A stretch of 64,000 nucleotides of DNA from the NCBI GenBank assembly GCA_019426215.1, contig CM033394.1:15830195-15894194 (forward strand), in the 5' to 3' direction. The first letter of the stretch is position 1. Each line of letters begins with the position of its first letter. The stretch comes from Buddleja alternifolia. Taxonomy: Eukaryota; Streptophyta; Magnoliopsida; Lamiales; Scrophulariaceae. The notes under the pieces were generated by a model. The model ran no database searches. It saw only the letters and a list, made by a program, of their open reading frames with translations, and had not been told where the DNA came from. Shown in pieces: positions 35,702 to 46,986 of this stretch. Made by a program: the position numbers and the translations under genes.

Positions 35702-37177
35702 TTAAGCATTTAAATCAATCATACCTAATTCACTTCTCAAAGTGAGAAAACGTTGTTCGTTGAGTGCTTTGGTGAAGATATCTGCCAATTGTTTGTCAGT
35801 TCCAATGAAGTGCATGGAGATATCTTTCTTTTGAATGTGGTCACGAAGAAAATGGTATCTAATGTCAATGTGTTTGGTTCTGGAATGAAGAACAGGGTTT
35901 TGAGTTATGGCTAGAGCGCTTTGGTTATCACAATGAATGGGGGTTGGACCTAGGATTATTCCATAATCTCTAAGTTGTTGCCTCATCCATAATACTTGTG
36001 CACAACAACTTCCTGCAGCTACATACTCAGCTTCGGCTGTGGAGGTAGCTATGGATTGTTGTTTCTTGCTATGCCATGAAACTAACCTATCACCTAGAAA
36101 TTGACAAGTACCACTAGTGCTTTTACGATCTATTTTGCAACCTGCAAAATCTGCATCTGAGTAACCAATTAGTTCAAAAGGAGAATCCCTAGGATACCAT
36201 AAGCCCACATTCTGTGTGCCTTTCAGGTATTTAAGGATCTTCTTAGCAGCAATTAAGTGTGACTCTTTAAGATCGGCTTGAAATCGTGCACACATGCATA
36301 CCGAAAACATAATATCAGGTCTACTGGCAGTAAGATAAAGAAGTGAACCGATGATACCTCTATAATTAGTAATATCAACTTTCTTTCCACTTTCATCTTT
36401 ATCTAACTTAAGCATTTGGCTCAATGGAATTTTTGAATATGATGCATTTTCCATACCAAATTTCTTAATCATATCTCTTGTATATTTAGCTTGGTTAATA
36501 AATATTCCATTAGGGAGTTGTTTAACTTGTAATCCTAAAGAAAGTTAATTCACCCATCATGCTCATTTCAAATTGTTCTTGCATCATTTTCGAAAACTTG
36601 TCACACAGACGCTTGTTAGTAGAACCAAATATAATATCATCAACATAAATTTGGACTAAGAGAATATCTTCGTTATTGGTAATTTTAAATAACGTTTATC
36701 AACGCTGTCTTTTGAAAAGACTTTACCAATAAGAAAGATAGAGAGAGTGTCATACCATGCTCGGGGTGCTTGCTTAAGCCCATAAAGTGCTTTGTCTAGC
36801 TTGTAAACCATACTCTTACCATGATTGTTGATGAATCCTGGTGGTTGCTCCACATATACTTCTTCTTGGAGTTTACCATTCAGGAAGGCACTCTTCACGT
36901 CCATCTGATACACCATGAACTTATTGAACGCTGCATACGCTAGAAACATGCGGATTGCTTCAAGACGAGCGACAGGAGCGTATGTCTCATCAAAGTCAAT
37001 ACCCTCCTCTTGGCAATATCCTTGAGCTACGAGTCTGGCCTTGTTTCTTATCACAATGCCGTTCTCATCCATCTTATTTCTATATACCCATCTAGTTCCA
37101 ATAACTCCTTGGTGAGTTGGCCTTGGTACTAGCATCCAAACCTTATTTCGTTCAAATTGATTAAGCTCTTCTTGCAT
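35702..37177 (-). pseudogene. Element E reverse transcriptase-RNase H
   Basis: RT starts at 37177 ([37 protein letters not shown]), shifts frame near 36700, shows the catalytic QIYVDDIIFGS at about 36637-36660, and shifts again near 36540. RNase H (36472-35702) is open for 256 codons with SDADFAG, AEAEY and HCDNQSA and ends in a TAA. The block is complete in content and broken only by small indels. The stop is TAA followed by TCA, unlike the UAG-CAR-YYA readthrough context described for SIRE1. Confidence 0.9.
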
Positions 37178-37186
37178 AGCTTCAAT

Positions 37187-38938
37187 CTAGCTTGGGTCGC
37201 TTAGCGCTTCATCCACTTTCTTAGGTTCCATTTGAGATAGAAAGCTTGCGAACATAGCCTCATTGAACGTAGCAGCTCTAGTCCTAACAGGTGCTTCAAT
37301 ATCTCCAATAATCTGCTCAGGTGGATGATCACGCAGCCATAGTCTGTCTGGTTGGAAGGGGTTAGGAGGTTGAACAGGCGCTTGAGGATCATACGCTTGA
37401 CTACCTTCTTGCGTAGGCGCTCCAAGTTCACAATTCCTTGTGTGCTCTTGATGATCACTCTCTTCATGATCATCAGCATTTCTTACATGATTATCCAGAG
37501 TAATCTCACGAGTAATCTTAGGAGGTGGCACTGAGATCTCATCATCGTCGTTAGTATCTTCATCAATAGTAATCTTAGATGCTTGATGACATAGATCTTC
37601 AACTCCTACATCATTTATATTAACCTTACTCGGTTCTTGGTTAGCATCATCAAAAACAACATGAATAGATTCCTCAACCTTCGATTTGATCTTATTTAGG
37701 ATGCGAAAATTCTTTCCATTCTTGGCGTAGCCTAGAAAGATTCCCTCATCCGCTTTAGGATCAAATGTCTTTAGGCTTTGGGATCCATTATTATGAATAA
37801 AGCACTTAGAACCAAAGACGTGAAAATATGAAACATTTGGCTTACGTCCCTTCCACAATTCATATGGAGTTTTCCCATGCTGTTTGTTGATCATGCAACG
37901 GTTTTGAGTGTAACAGGCAGTGTTGATCGCTTCGGCCTAAAACTTAGGAGCGAGCTTGGATTCTGCTAACATAGTCCTAGCGGCTTCCTTAAACGTTCGG
38001 TTCCGGAACTCAGCAACACCTTTTTGTTGGGGAGTTCTGGGAGCTGAATACTCATGATGTATTCCATTTTCTGCACAAAACTTCTCAACAATCTTGTTAG
38101 TAAACTCAGTACCGTGATCGCTTCTTATTCTTGCAACCTTAAGATTTTTCAATATTTGAAGTTGCCGAATAAGCGTTGTTAACTTGTCACATGTTTCATC
38201 GTTGGATGAGAGAAATTCCACCCAAGTAAATCGAGAGAAATTGTCTACTATCACCAAAGTATACTTCTTACCGCTTACACTGATCGTTTGAACAGGTCCA
38301 AACAAATCCATGTAAAGTAGTTCAAGTATTCTAGAGGTAGATAGATGAGGTTTTCTCTTGAACGATGATTTAACTTGTTTACCCATTTGACAAGCGTCAC
38401 AAAGGCGGTCCTTATGAAATGGTCAATTTGGTAATCCCTCTACAAGATTTTGACTTATAAGCTGAGAGATTGCTTTGAAGTTGAGGTGATTCATTTTTCT
38501 ATGCCATAACCAACCCATTTTAGATTCATTTTTAGCAACAAAACATGTTGGGTTGTTATCAAGTGTTGAACCCCAATCTACCAAATATACGTTGTTAGTT
38601 CTTTTTCCTTTCAATTTAGTAGACTTAGTCTTAGCGTCATTTATATAGCAACAGTCACTTGAGAATATGACTTCAAAGCCTTTATCACAAAATTGACTTA
38701 TGCTTAATAAATTGTGCTTCAGACCCTCAACATAATAAACATCACTTATCATGATGTTCCCCCTATGCACAGTACCTATACCTTTGGTTTTACCTTTGGA
38801 GTTGTCACCAAATACAACCTGAGGACCATTGGCAGCTTGATAGTTGATCAGAAGATCTTTGGAACCAATCATGTGCCTTGACGATCCACTATCAAAGTAC
38901 CATACAGATGTATCGGCTCTAGCTCTAGGTACCTGCAA
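37187..38938 (-). pseudogene. Element E protease-integrase
   Basis: Protease motif YFDSGSSRHM lies near residue 15 of the frame at 38938. It is followed by the HHCC region (WHRKMNH...CDACQMGK) with a TGA at about 38420, then the integrase core MDLFGP, VDNFSRFTWV and DHGTEF (38386-37937), and a post-integrase region with GKTPYELW and an acidic linker (37894-37187). Frames 38938, 38386, 37894 and 37177 are all in register. The only breaks are nonsense codons, two of them Trp codons turned to TAG (37937, 37184). All D,D,E residues are visible. Confidence 0.9.
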
Positions 38939-39240
38939 TCAAAAGGGAAGTTCTATTTCTGTTCAGGTACCCATTGTTGCTTGGGTCCTTTAACATTAGT
39001 AACATTGTTAGTTTGAATTAGAACTTTAGGAACTCGTATTTGCCTAGTCTTCATTGTAGGAATACTGGCCTTTTTAGGTTTCACAACGTGTTGTGTGTGC
39101 TTTTTGGTTGTATAATAATAATATCCTTGATTATAATGGTAGTCATAATCATAGTCATAATCATAATCATCATAGTATCGATAATATGATCTTGGTTGTC
39201 TTGAATATTGATGCTGGTATTTCCTTGGCGCTGGCTTGGG
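38939..39240 (-). pseudogene. Element E Gag-protease junction with Tyr/Asp repeat
   Basis: In the Gag register the - strand continues through a Tyr/Asp-rich repeat (about 39115-39190, YDYDYD) and a TNNVTNVKGPKQQW block typical of Sirevirus Gag ends. It stops just before the protease frame. A TAA at 39241 and another near 38960 interrupt it. Confidence 0.65.
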
Positions 39241-41151
39241 TTACAATTTTGGTGTTGAACGCTTAGCGCTTGATTCATAGTGGTCAGTCTTATCTTTAGC
39301 CTTTTGAGCGTTTGGATAAACCCGTCTTTGTGAATATTTTGCTTTAGCCTTACCCTTGCCTGAGTTAGCTTTGACTTTCTCATTTGGCCTCTTACCATTG
39401 ACACTAGGTTCATTTTGAGTTTGACCTCGTGAACCTTTTTCAGCAAAGATAACACCCTTTCCTTTGTTGTTTGTCGTAACATTAGATTGATTGGATTGTT
39501 TACCGAGTTTATCGCATCCTAAACCGGTCTTCTCACCAAATAATCTAGTTACTTCAGTCACATTATCCAACTTTCTAGAAGCTTTTGATAATGATGAGAT
39601 GAGCTGCTCTGTTTTAGCAAGTTTAGCGATCAAATCAGCTTCTCTCTTGACTATTATATCAAGATCGCTTTTTAATTGAATGATTTCACTCTCAAGCAAT
39701 TGGTTCTTCTCAATGCACTGTTTCTAAACTCGCAACTCTGCTTTGAGCGTTACTTTATCTCTTGTTAGCGATGAAATAATAGCGAGATCATTTTGATATA
39801 TTTTGGCGGCTTCTTGACATTCATTGTAGTATTCTTTGACTTTGTCAAGTAATTCATCATAAGACAGAGGGATAGATAATTCATTGATTACCTCAGGAGA
39901 CGCTTCATCATCTCTGGCCATGAGACATATGAGCGCTGAGTCATCTAATGGCTCATCATCATCGCTACTTTCTTCTGATGATTCTAAATCTTCAGGTGCG
40001 GATACTGGTTCTGATTCCGCTAGCAAACCTTGTTGACGAAGGTTGCTCCTAAATTGGTTTCTATCCAAGTAATCCTGCCTTGAGGGCTTGGATACGTTTG
40101 GATAAGGGCAATTTACCTGGTAGTGCCCTGGTTTCCTGCAATTGTAACAAAGATTAGTTTTCTTCTTTTGTTCATTTGTTAACCTTGCAATGTGTGGTTT
40201 TGAGACCACGGGTGCTAAAAGATTTTGAGTAGACGCTTAGAGTAAAGAAACAGAATATTGAGGCGCTTGAAGCTGTTGTTGCATCGGAGAAGGTGCTTGA
40301 TATGAACTTTGTCCTTGATTATTGAAACCTTTTCCTTTCTTTTCATATCTCAAGAACTTTCTGGATTTATTTAGCAAGGCTAATTCCTCTTCTTCATTGA
40401 TATCAAAATTCTTTCCTTTATTCCCCGATTTGCCTTTGATTGATGCTATAAGCGCTCCAGATTCAATCACCGGACTACTCACAACATCACTAGCAGAATT
40501 CAACTCGAACTCAAATGCCTTGAGCTCTGAAAAGGCGTTTTTTGGAGTTAGGAGATCCAACATATTTGATCCTCTCATAGAGGTTGTCTTCATCAAGAAT
40601 TTACTTGGTAAACTTCTAAAGATCTTAACCACCATTTCTCGATTCTGCAAATCCATTCCCAACGATGTAAGTTCTGTAACTAGAGCTGTAAATCTTATAT
40701 CTAATTGCTCTAAAGTTTCATTGGGTAGCATCTTAAATCCGTTAAACTTTTCCTTGGCAATGGAAAGTTTGTTTTCTTTGATCTGAGTTGAACCACCACA
40801 AATTGTAGCCAACTTATCCCATATTTCTTTAGTGGTTTTGCAAGACTTGATCTTGTTGAATAAGTTGTCATTATCACCAATAGCCGTATATAGAGCGTTA
40901 CGACCAACATTGTCCAAATTAGCTCTTCGACGCTCCTCTGGAGACCATTCTTGTTTTGGTTTCTCAACGTAACCATCGGGAGTTTCTTCCGTGGTTCCAG
41001 GCGCTCTTGTGATAACTTTATATATTTTGATTGGCCCATCTGAAATAATATCACACATGTCATCATCACATGAACAGAGATATGTAAATGCTTTGACTTT
41101 CCATGTGTCAAAATTTGACTCAGTCAGTTTGGGAACTTTAGCAAATGCCAT
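39241..41151 (-). pseudogene. Element E Gag
   Basis: Gag begins at ATG 41151 (MAFAKVPKLTESNFDTWK) with the UBN2-type Gag fold. A TAA at 40237 and a TAG at 39724 interrupt one continuous register (41151-40237, 40209-39724, 39699-39241). An intact zinc knuckle CYNCRKPGHYQVNC lies at 40150-40110. After it come an acidic Ser/Glu/Asp stretch, a coiled-coil-like segment and a basic Lys-rich region. Gag forms the cytoplasmic particle and binds genomic RNA. Length (over 600 codons) fits Sirevirus Gag. Confidence 0.88.
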
Positions 41152-41229
41152 AACGAAAATTTTAAAAGCAACTATATTTTGAAAAAGGATCTAAACAAGC
41201 AGTTATGCTTGGAAATTTCAACTTTAACC

Positions 41230-41241
41230 GCTCTGATACCA
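41230..41241 (-). other. Element E primer binding site
   Basis: The - strand reads TGGTATCAGAGC two bases inside the right LTR, a perfect match to the initiator tRNA-Met 3' end. Confidence 0.92.
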
Positions 41242-41243
41242 CT

Positions 41244-42779
41244 TGTTGGTCCCAAGTGGCATGCGAAAGGGTCTAGAAGGGAGGGGGGGTTGAATAGACC
41301 CTGAAGTCTTTTTCGACTTCAAAAGATTTCGTATTAAAATGATTTTTGGACGGTTGAAAAAGTAGACGCTTGAAGTGTCTAACGCTTTACTTAAGCGTTT
41401 ACTTAAAATATAGGTGCTTTGGTGAAGCGTCTAACGAAGACTGTTTTTATAAAGTTAACTTAGATTTCAAGAATTGAATACTATAACCGAGTAGGTTTGA
41501 GCGTTCACTTCTTTGATCAGTGTTAGCACAGCAGAATGATTTTTGTAGTCTTCTTTTAAAAGCTTTAGCGTCACAAGAAGTTTCTTAGTTGTTTAGCTTT
41601 TGATTATGTTTTACTTAATCAGTTTATGCAATGATATGATGGATAAAAAAATTGACTGAAAAGTAAATGACACAATATTTGTAAGATTCGTTGGGTGGTG
41701 CAATCCCAACTACGTCCTTCTTTTCCTCGACCACTTGGAGGCAATCCACTAAAATGATTCTCAAAGAATCACACAGAATCTTCTACAAATTAGGGAGAGA
41801 TGGATGTCGATGACTTGAGCTCCTTGATCACACAATTTTTTGCTCCAAATCACTTCAATCCCCTTGCTTCTTTCACCCAGAAATATGGCAAGTATCCAAC
41901 TTCGACTTCACACAGATCGCGTGGCTTGGATAGCGGTTTTTCTAAAAGGGTTTGTTTGATTTTGATGAAGTTCAAACAACTGGAAATATCTCAGTAGTAA
42001 TGTAGTTTCTTCGAAAAGAATGTTTGAGATATTGGGTTGACTGTCTCAGGATTTGAAGAAAAGCAAAGAGAATAATTTCTTGAAAGTTTAGCTTTTCTGA
42101 GATTGTAAGGAATGAGATTTCAATGCAACAGCAATTCGACTTGATAATTGTTCTCTGTATTTGTCTTGTTGTTGAAGTCCTATTTATAGGCATTCTTGGA
42201 AAAAGTGTCTGTTTGACACATGCAAGGACGCGTGTCTCTCACTTCCGCGAGTGAACAACTTTTGTCCTTTTTCCTGAAAATCTGCTGCACAAAAGTTGGT
42301 GCTGCAGTCTTTGAATAGTTGACAGTCCAATAGGGTGGCTTCTCTGTACGTCTGAAAGTGCTTATCACATTTAATGCTCTTATCAGCATTTAATGCATTT
42401 GAATTAAATGTCCGTTGGTATTTAATGCTTTGAGAATATTTGCATTAAAACTCCTTCTGGACTTAGAAATAAATTCAGGTGAAATAACTTCTGTCCTATA
42501 AGGTAACGCTTGATATAGTTGGTCAATTGGACGCTTGGAGACTTTATCTTCATTCAGAAATCAGGTGCTTGAGTCTTGGAACTTTACCACTGATAAACTC
42601 ACTCAGAAATTATCAGACGCTCAGCCTAAGAAAACTTAGCCTAGCAATCTAGAATAAAATAAAACAAAGCCTATTACAAATCTAACACTTCAAAGCTGAA
42701 AAACAAGCTTACATAATTTTGGGGTCTAACAAAGGTCCTAATTGTCATCATCAAAACATCTAACATGAAATTCCTAACA
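41244..42779 (-). repeat. Element E 5' LTR (right copy)
   Basis: The LTR is 1536 bp with TG...CA ends. It gives the uninterrupted version of the left LTR, including the empty site of the gypsy solo LTR at about 42176-42181. Confidence 0.93.
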
Positions 42780-42784
42780 AGGTG

Positions 42785-43766
42785 CTCTACTTGATCTTCG
42801 TGGTTGTGGTTGTATTACACAAAGTTCAGTTCTCACTTCCTCTGTAGATGTATCCACTAGAGTCTCATTTTGTTCTTCTAGAACAATCTTTCTACCCGCT
42901 CCTCCTTCTTGAATGAATTCATCTTCAAGAAAGTGGGCTTGCACAGCTACAATGATCCTTTGATCTTCGTGCAGGTAAAAGAGGTATCCCATTGAATCCT
43001 CAGGATATCCAACGAAACGTCCCTTCAAGGATCTAGCCTCCACTTTGTCCACTTTGGTCTTTTTGACAAAAGCCGGACATCCCTAAATCTTGATGTGATT
43101 AAGGCTTGGTTTCCTTTTCCTCCATATCTCATAGGGAGTCATAGGAACAGACTTGGACGGACATCTATTTAAAATGTGTACAGCTATAAGCAGCGCATGA
43201 CCCCACAGTGAAATGGGTAAGTCAGTGTAGCTGAGCATGGAGTGAACCATATCCAACAAAGTTTGATTCCTTCGCTCTGCTACTCCATTTAATTGTGGTG
43301 TCACTGGAGGTGTGAGCTGTAATACTATACCATTCTCTCTGAGGTATACATCAAACTCGTCGCTCATATATTCTCTTCCTCGATCCGATCGAAGGGTTTT
43401 TATACGTTGACCAGTTTGATTTTCCACTAAAGCCTTGAATTCCTTGAACTTTTCAATGGATTCAGACTTGTGCTTCATCATGTACACTAGACCATATCTT
43501 GAATGGTCATCAGTGAAGATGATGAAGTAAAGGAAACCTCCTCGTGCCATTTCTCCAAATGGACCACAAACATCAGTATGCACTAAGCCTAAGATTTGTG
43601 AGGCTCTTTCAAAAATCCCTTTGAAGGGGGATCTAGCCATCTTGCCTTTGAGACAAGATTCACAAGTATAATAGGGATCCAATCCCAATGGGCCAATTAG
43701 TCCATCTTTCTCCATTTTGCGAATTTTATGTTCGCCGGCATGGCGTAATCTAAGATGCCAAATCAA
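42785..43766 (-). pseudogene. Element D integrase
   Basis: The HHCC domain starts at 43766 (WHLRLRHAGEHK...CESCLKGK). The core has HTDVC, FTDDHSR and DRGREY, then ERRNQTLLDM and the WGHALL block typical of copia. A Trp codon turned to TAG ends the frame at 43083 (IKI*GCPAF). The GRFVGYP region continues at 43052 up to the point where element E entered (42784). All three catalytic acids are present. The first histidine pair is intact, though the LGH motif reads LRH. Confidence 0.88.
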
Positions 43767-44111
43767 TCTTACATTTTCTTTGTATAGTATTCACAGAACA
43801 CTCATTCTGGACATTAAGGTAATACAATCCATTTATTAAAGAAGCAAAGCCTACTAATTTATTACCATAATAAATGTTGCATCGTTCATCAATAAAACGG
43901 AAAGTGTAACCAAGTTTAACTAAAACGGGAATAGAAACAATGTTTTTAAGCCCATTGGGCAAAACTAAAACATTATCCAGAAATAGTATATGTCCAGAAT
44001 TTAAAAGTAATGAGGTAGATCCAATTCCAGTAGCTGCGACGCTATGCCCGCTGCCTACTTTTATCTCCACCTCATCACTATTTAGCTTCCTTCCTCGCAC
44101 CAGATCCTGAT
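43750..44111 (-). pseudogene. Element D protease-integrase spacer
   Basis: A frame of 116 codons (44100-43750) carries the conserved copia stretch between protease and integrase: VGSGHSVAATGIG, LDNVLVLPNGLKNIVSI and the INGLYYLNV block. A frameshift at about 44105 separates it from the protease motif. Element A's sequence broken by element B lies in the homologous place. Confidence 0.8.
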
Positions 44112-45048
44112 TTATACAACAATGTGAGCACTAGCTCCTGAATCAAGAATCCAAGATATAGAGAAAATGGTCATAGAACAATAAGTTTCATGAACATAAA
44201 GTTCCATACCTTGTGCGCCCGACCCCATGTTCGGAAAGTTCCTTCTCCAGTGGCCCAGCTCACCGCAGTGTAGGCATCTGTCTGTCTTTTGTGGCCCTTT
44301 ACACTTGCGATTCACAGGAGCTTTTCCTTTTCCTTTATCGACACCACCCTGAGCTCCAAGCTCGCCACTCTGCTTCTTGGCTTTCTTCTTCTTATTCTTC
44401 GCCCGTTTGGGCCCAGAAGAGATAACCAATGCAGTTTCCTTTCCCTTAGGCTTCAATTGAGATTGTGCAGTGTTTAATTTGTTCATTAGCCCAGCTAAGT
44501 TGCATTCAATCTCATTGAAATTGAAGTTCATGACAAATTGGGAAAAAGAATCAGGAAGAGACTGCAAAATGAGATCGGTTTGAAGCTGTGGGTTCATTGT
44601 AAAATCGAGAGCCTCCAATCTCTTGATCCTCGAGATCATCTTGAGAACATGATCCCCAACTTTTTCAACTTCTCTCATTTTGGCCCCGAAGAGCTCTTTA
44701 GATATCTCATATCTAGCAGTACGGCTGTGCTCACCATAGAGCTCGACCAAGTGTGCCAAGATAGCCCTTGCTGTGGTCATCTTCTCATGGGACCTCTGAC
44801 GTCCGGTTTGTCATTGAGCCGAGAATGTACCCACGCACTCGGACGTCGTCCTTTACCCATTTTTCATGAGCTTGGACTTCTTCCTCGTTGGCACGTGTTC
44901 TGGAAGGAGGAGCAGGGATGTCTGTGTCCAACACATATCCCAAGGACTCCATGTTGAGAACTATTCTCAAGTTCCTTAGGCAATCTACGTAGTTGGGTCC
45001 AGTAAGGATGTTCTTTTCGAGTAAAATGGAAAGTGGGTTGATAGTCAT
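44112..45048 (-). pseudogene. Element D Gag-protease
   Basis: Gag starts at ATG 45048 (MTINPLSILLEKNILTGPNY), shifts frame near 44785 and reads on to 44112. It includes a Lys-rich stretch, the zinc knuckle CLHCGELGHWRRNF in which the last Cys is Phe, and the protease WILDSGASAH. The final catalytic context is intact but the frame ends at AHIVV. The similarity to element A's Gag supports one family. The start is the first ATG of the NPLS block. Confidence 0.88.
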
Positions 45049-46970
45049 TTTTTTATTTTTTTTTAGAGAGATAAATCAAAATAGCTACAGAAAATAAATC
45101 AAACTTTATTAGACTTGTGTAACTAAACTAAAACCAAGTTTAAAATCAAGGACGTCGACTTATAACTTGGCTCCCACTACATTTTTCGAGATTCACACTC
45201 CCATTGTGAAAAACGGAAGTGATCGTTGCAATGTACTTCGTGGTGGGGATTGATTTCTTTAATTAATCTAATGGATGGCAACCCTTTAACGATATATGGT
45301 CCATTATTTTAATTAAAGTGATGTCCAACATCAATCTATCCAATAGATGGTTCAATCTTCTTTTTCCCATAATCCACCAAAATCGCAACCCTTTAACGAT
45401 TTATAGGCTTTGTGAATTATCTAAGTTTACTCCCACTAACTCCTCATAATCTAACATGTGAATTTCACTTTGCAACCCTTTAACGATATTGGGGGTGAAA
45501 TATGTCTCGATTAAGGCATCTAATGCACTTAATAAAATTCTAGAATTAAATCTTGATATACGACCCACACTTACTGGGAAGATGCCATATACTAGGTTTA
45601 ATACTTAATTTCATTAAGTTTAGTCGAGGGAAAGGATGCCTAGCACCCCTTACTAACTTAGTATCCATTTTTGCTTGGGAGAATTCATGTTCTAAACATT
45701 TATCTAAGTCTCACTTTGCACATTACTCAATTTATATAGCGCATATTGATAACACGCATGCTTCATACAACTAATGAACATGCATCGAAAGCAATAAACC
45801 AACACATATGTCCATGGGCTTTATCTAGAGGGCCCAAGCCAATGGGCCATCATTAAAAAAAGGAAAAATAAGCCTAGCTATTCTTCATGGGCTCCAAGCT
45901 CCTCTTCTTTTGGATTGATCTCCTCTTGAAAGGCCTGTTTTATTTCTATCTATTACATGAGATTATTTAACAACCTATACATAATTCTAGAAATAAAATA
46001 AATGGGCTCAATTCCGACCCTTACAACCTATAAAAGGAAATACAATCAAAAGAAATAACCTAAGCTCATGGACAATGTCACCATCATATAATACATGCTC
46101 GCGAAAAATAAAGCAATTATGTTGGTGATTAAGTTAATGAATAATTAGTCCAACTAATTAGTTCCCTCAATAAAATTCCAAATTTTATTGGTAATCATGA
46201 CAATAAACCATGTAGTGAGAATCTTTAATTTAAATAAATAACTTAATTAAAAAATTCTCCAAGAACCATTAATTAATTATTTCACTTAAATTAATAATAT
46301 TCAATCAAAATAATTTGGGCTTTATTTCATAAAATATAATTACCAACCATTGGCATATTTAATTTTAATCAATTAGGACCAAAGCTAATTTATTGAAGAG
46401 TCCATATTTTTAAATAAAACAATTTGGGCTTATTTAATTAAATCCGGGTCATCATCCTTTAGACCCACCAAGATAATTAAAATAGCCCAAAACCCATTTA
46501 AATAAAAAATTGGACCCGAGGAAAAATTACCCGACCCGTTAGGATCCGGGTCATCGACCCGGGCCCACGAAACTGGGCGCACGACACGACATGTGCCGTG
46601 CGCCTAGCGCACGGCTTGAGCGGCCAGGCACCTTGCGACCAACGCACGGCAGTGACTGCGCACTACGTCGTGCGCACACAGCGTGCACACATGCGCATGC
46701 TGTGCGCGCAGCGTGTGGCCTGCACGCACAGCGTGTGCTGTCAGCGCGCAGACTGCACACGTTGCTTTCAACGTGCTCGTCGCTGGGTTTTTCCGACCCG
46801 ATTCTCACAAAAATTAGATTTCTCAATTCACAAGTCATCATACTACAACATACATGAATTAAACGCAGAAAAATCATGGATTATCATCATGAAAAACATA
46901 TTCAAAACATGCTTCAAAAAAATGCGAAAAACACATAATCACGTAATCAATTAAATACAGAAATCAGAGA
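45049..46970 (-). other. Element D 5' leader, with GC-rich patch
   Basis: About 1.9 kb of non-coding leader separates Gag from the primer site. It is AT-rich except for 46550-46790, a GC-rich run full of GTGCGC/GCGCAC words that could form strong hairpins. Three overlapping ORFs there come from this composition. Element B has a shorter GC-rich patch at the same place, so it may serve packaging or translation, which is an inference. Confidence 0.6.
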
Positions 46971-46985
46971 TTGGCTCTGATACCA
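46971..46985 (-). other. Element D primer binding site
   Basis: The - strand reads TGGTATCAGAGCCAA one base inside the right LTR, a perfect initiator tRNA-Met match. Confidence 0.92.
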
Positions 46986-46986
46986 C

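Larger units (their letters stand above)
27314..42779 (-). mobile_element. Sirevirus-like Ty1/copia element E with 3' envelope-like ORF
   Basis: LTRs at 27314-30298 (1536 bp without its own insertion) and 41244-42779 (1536 bp) are flanked by a perfect 5-bp duplication aggtg (27309-27313, 42780-42784). The body on the - strand has Gag, protease, integrase, RT, RNase H and then a very long extra ORF before the polypurine tract. A 3' ORF downstream of a copia pol, and RT/RNase H motifs such as MIGSLLYLTASRPDI-type blocks, are hallmarks of the Sirevirus (SIRE/Maximus) lineage. The LTRs differ only slightly, so this is a young insertion. Several nonsense codons and a duplication disable it. Confidence 0.93.

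Noticed and set aside
39115..39190. Short regular repeats that could suggest an array
   Set aside because: This is a Tyr/Asp codon repeat inside element E's Gag-protease junction. There are no spacers and no CRISPR-like structure; a plant nuclear context also argues against it.
41228..41243. tRNA-like TGGTATCAGAGC matches (also at 10240, 46971, 52561, 60754)
   Set aside because: These are primer binding sites complementary to tRNA-Met next to LTRs or viral ends. No cloverleaf or internal A/B boxes surround them, so they are not tRNA genes.
46551..46954. Three overlapping ORFs of 88-118 codons on both strands
   Set aside because: They lie in the GC-rich patch of element D's leader. Opposite-strand overlap and Cys/Arg/His-rich composition reflect base content, not genes.
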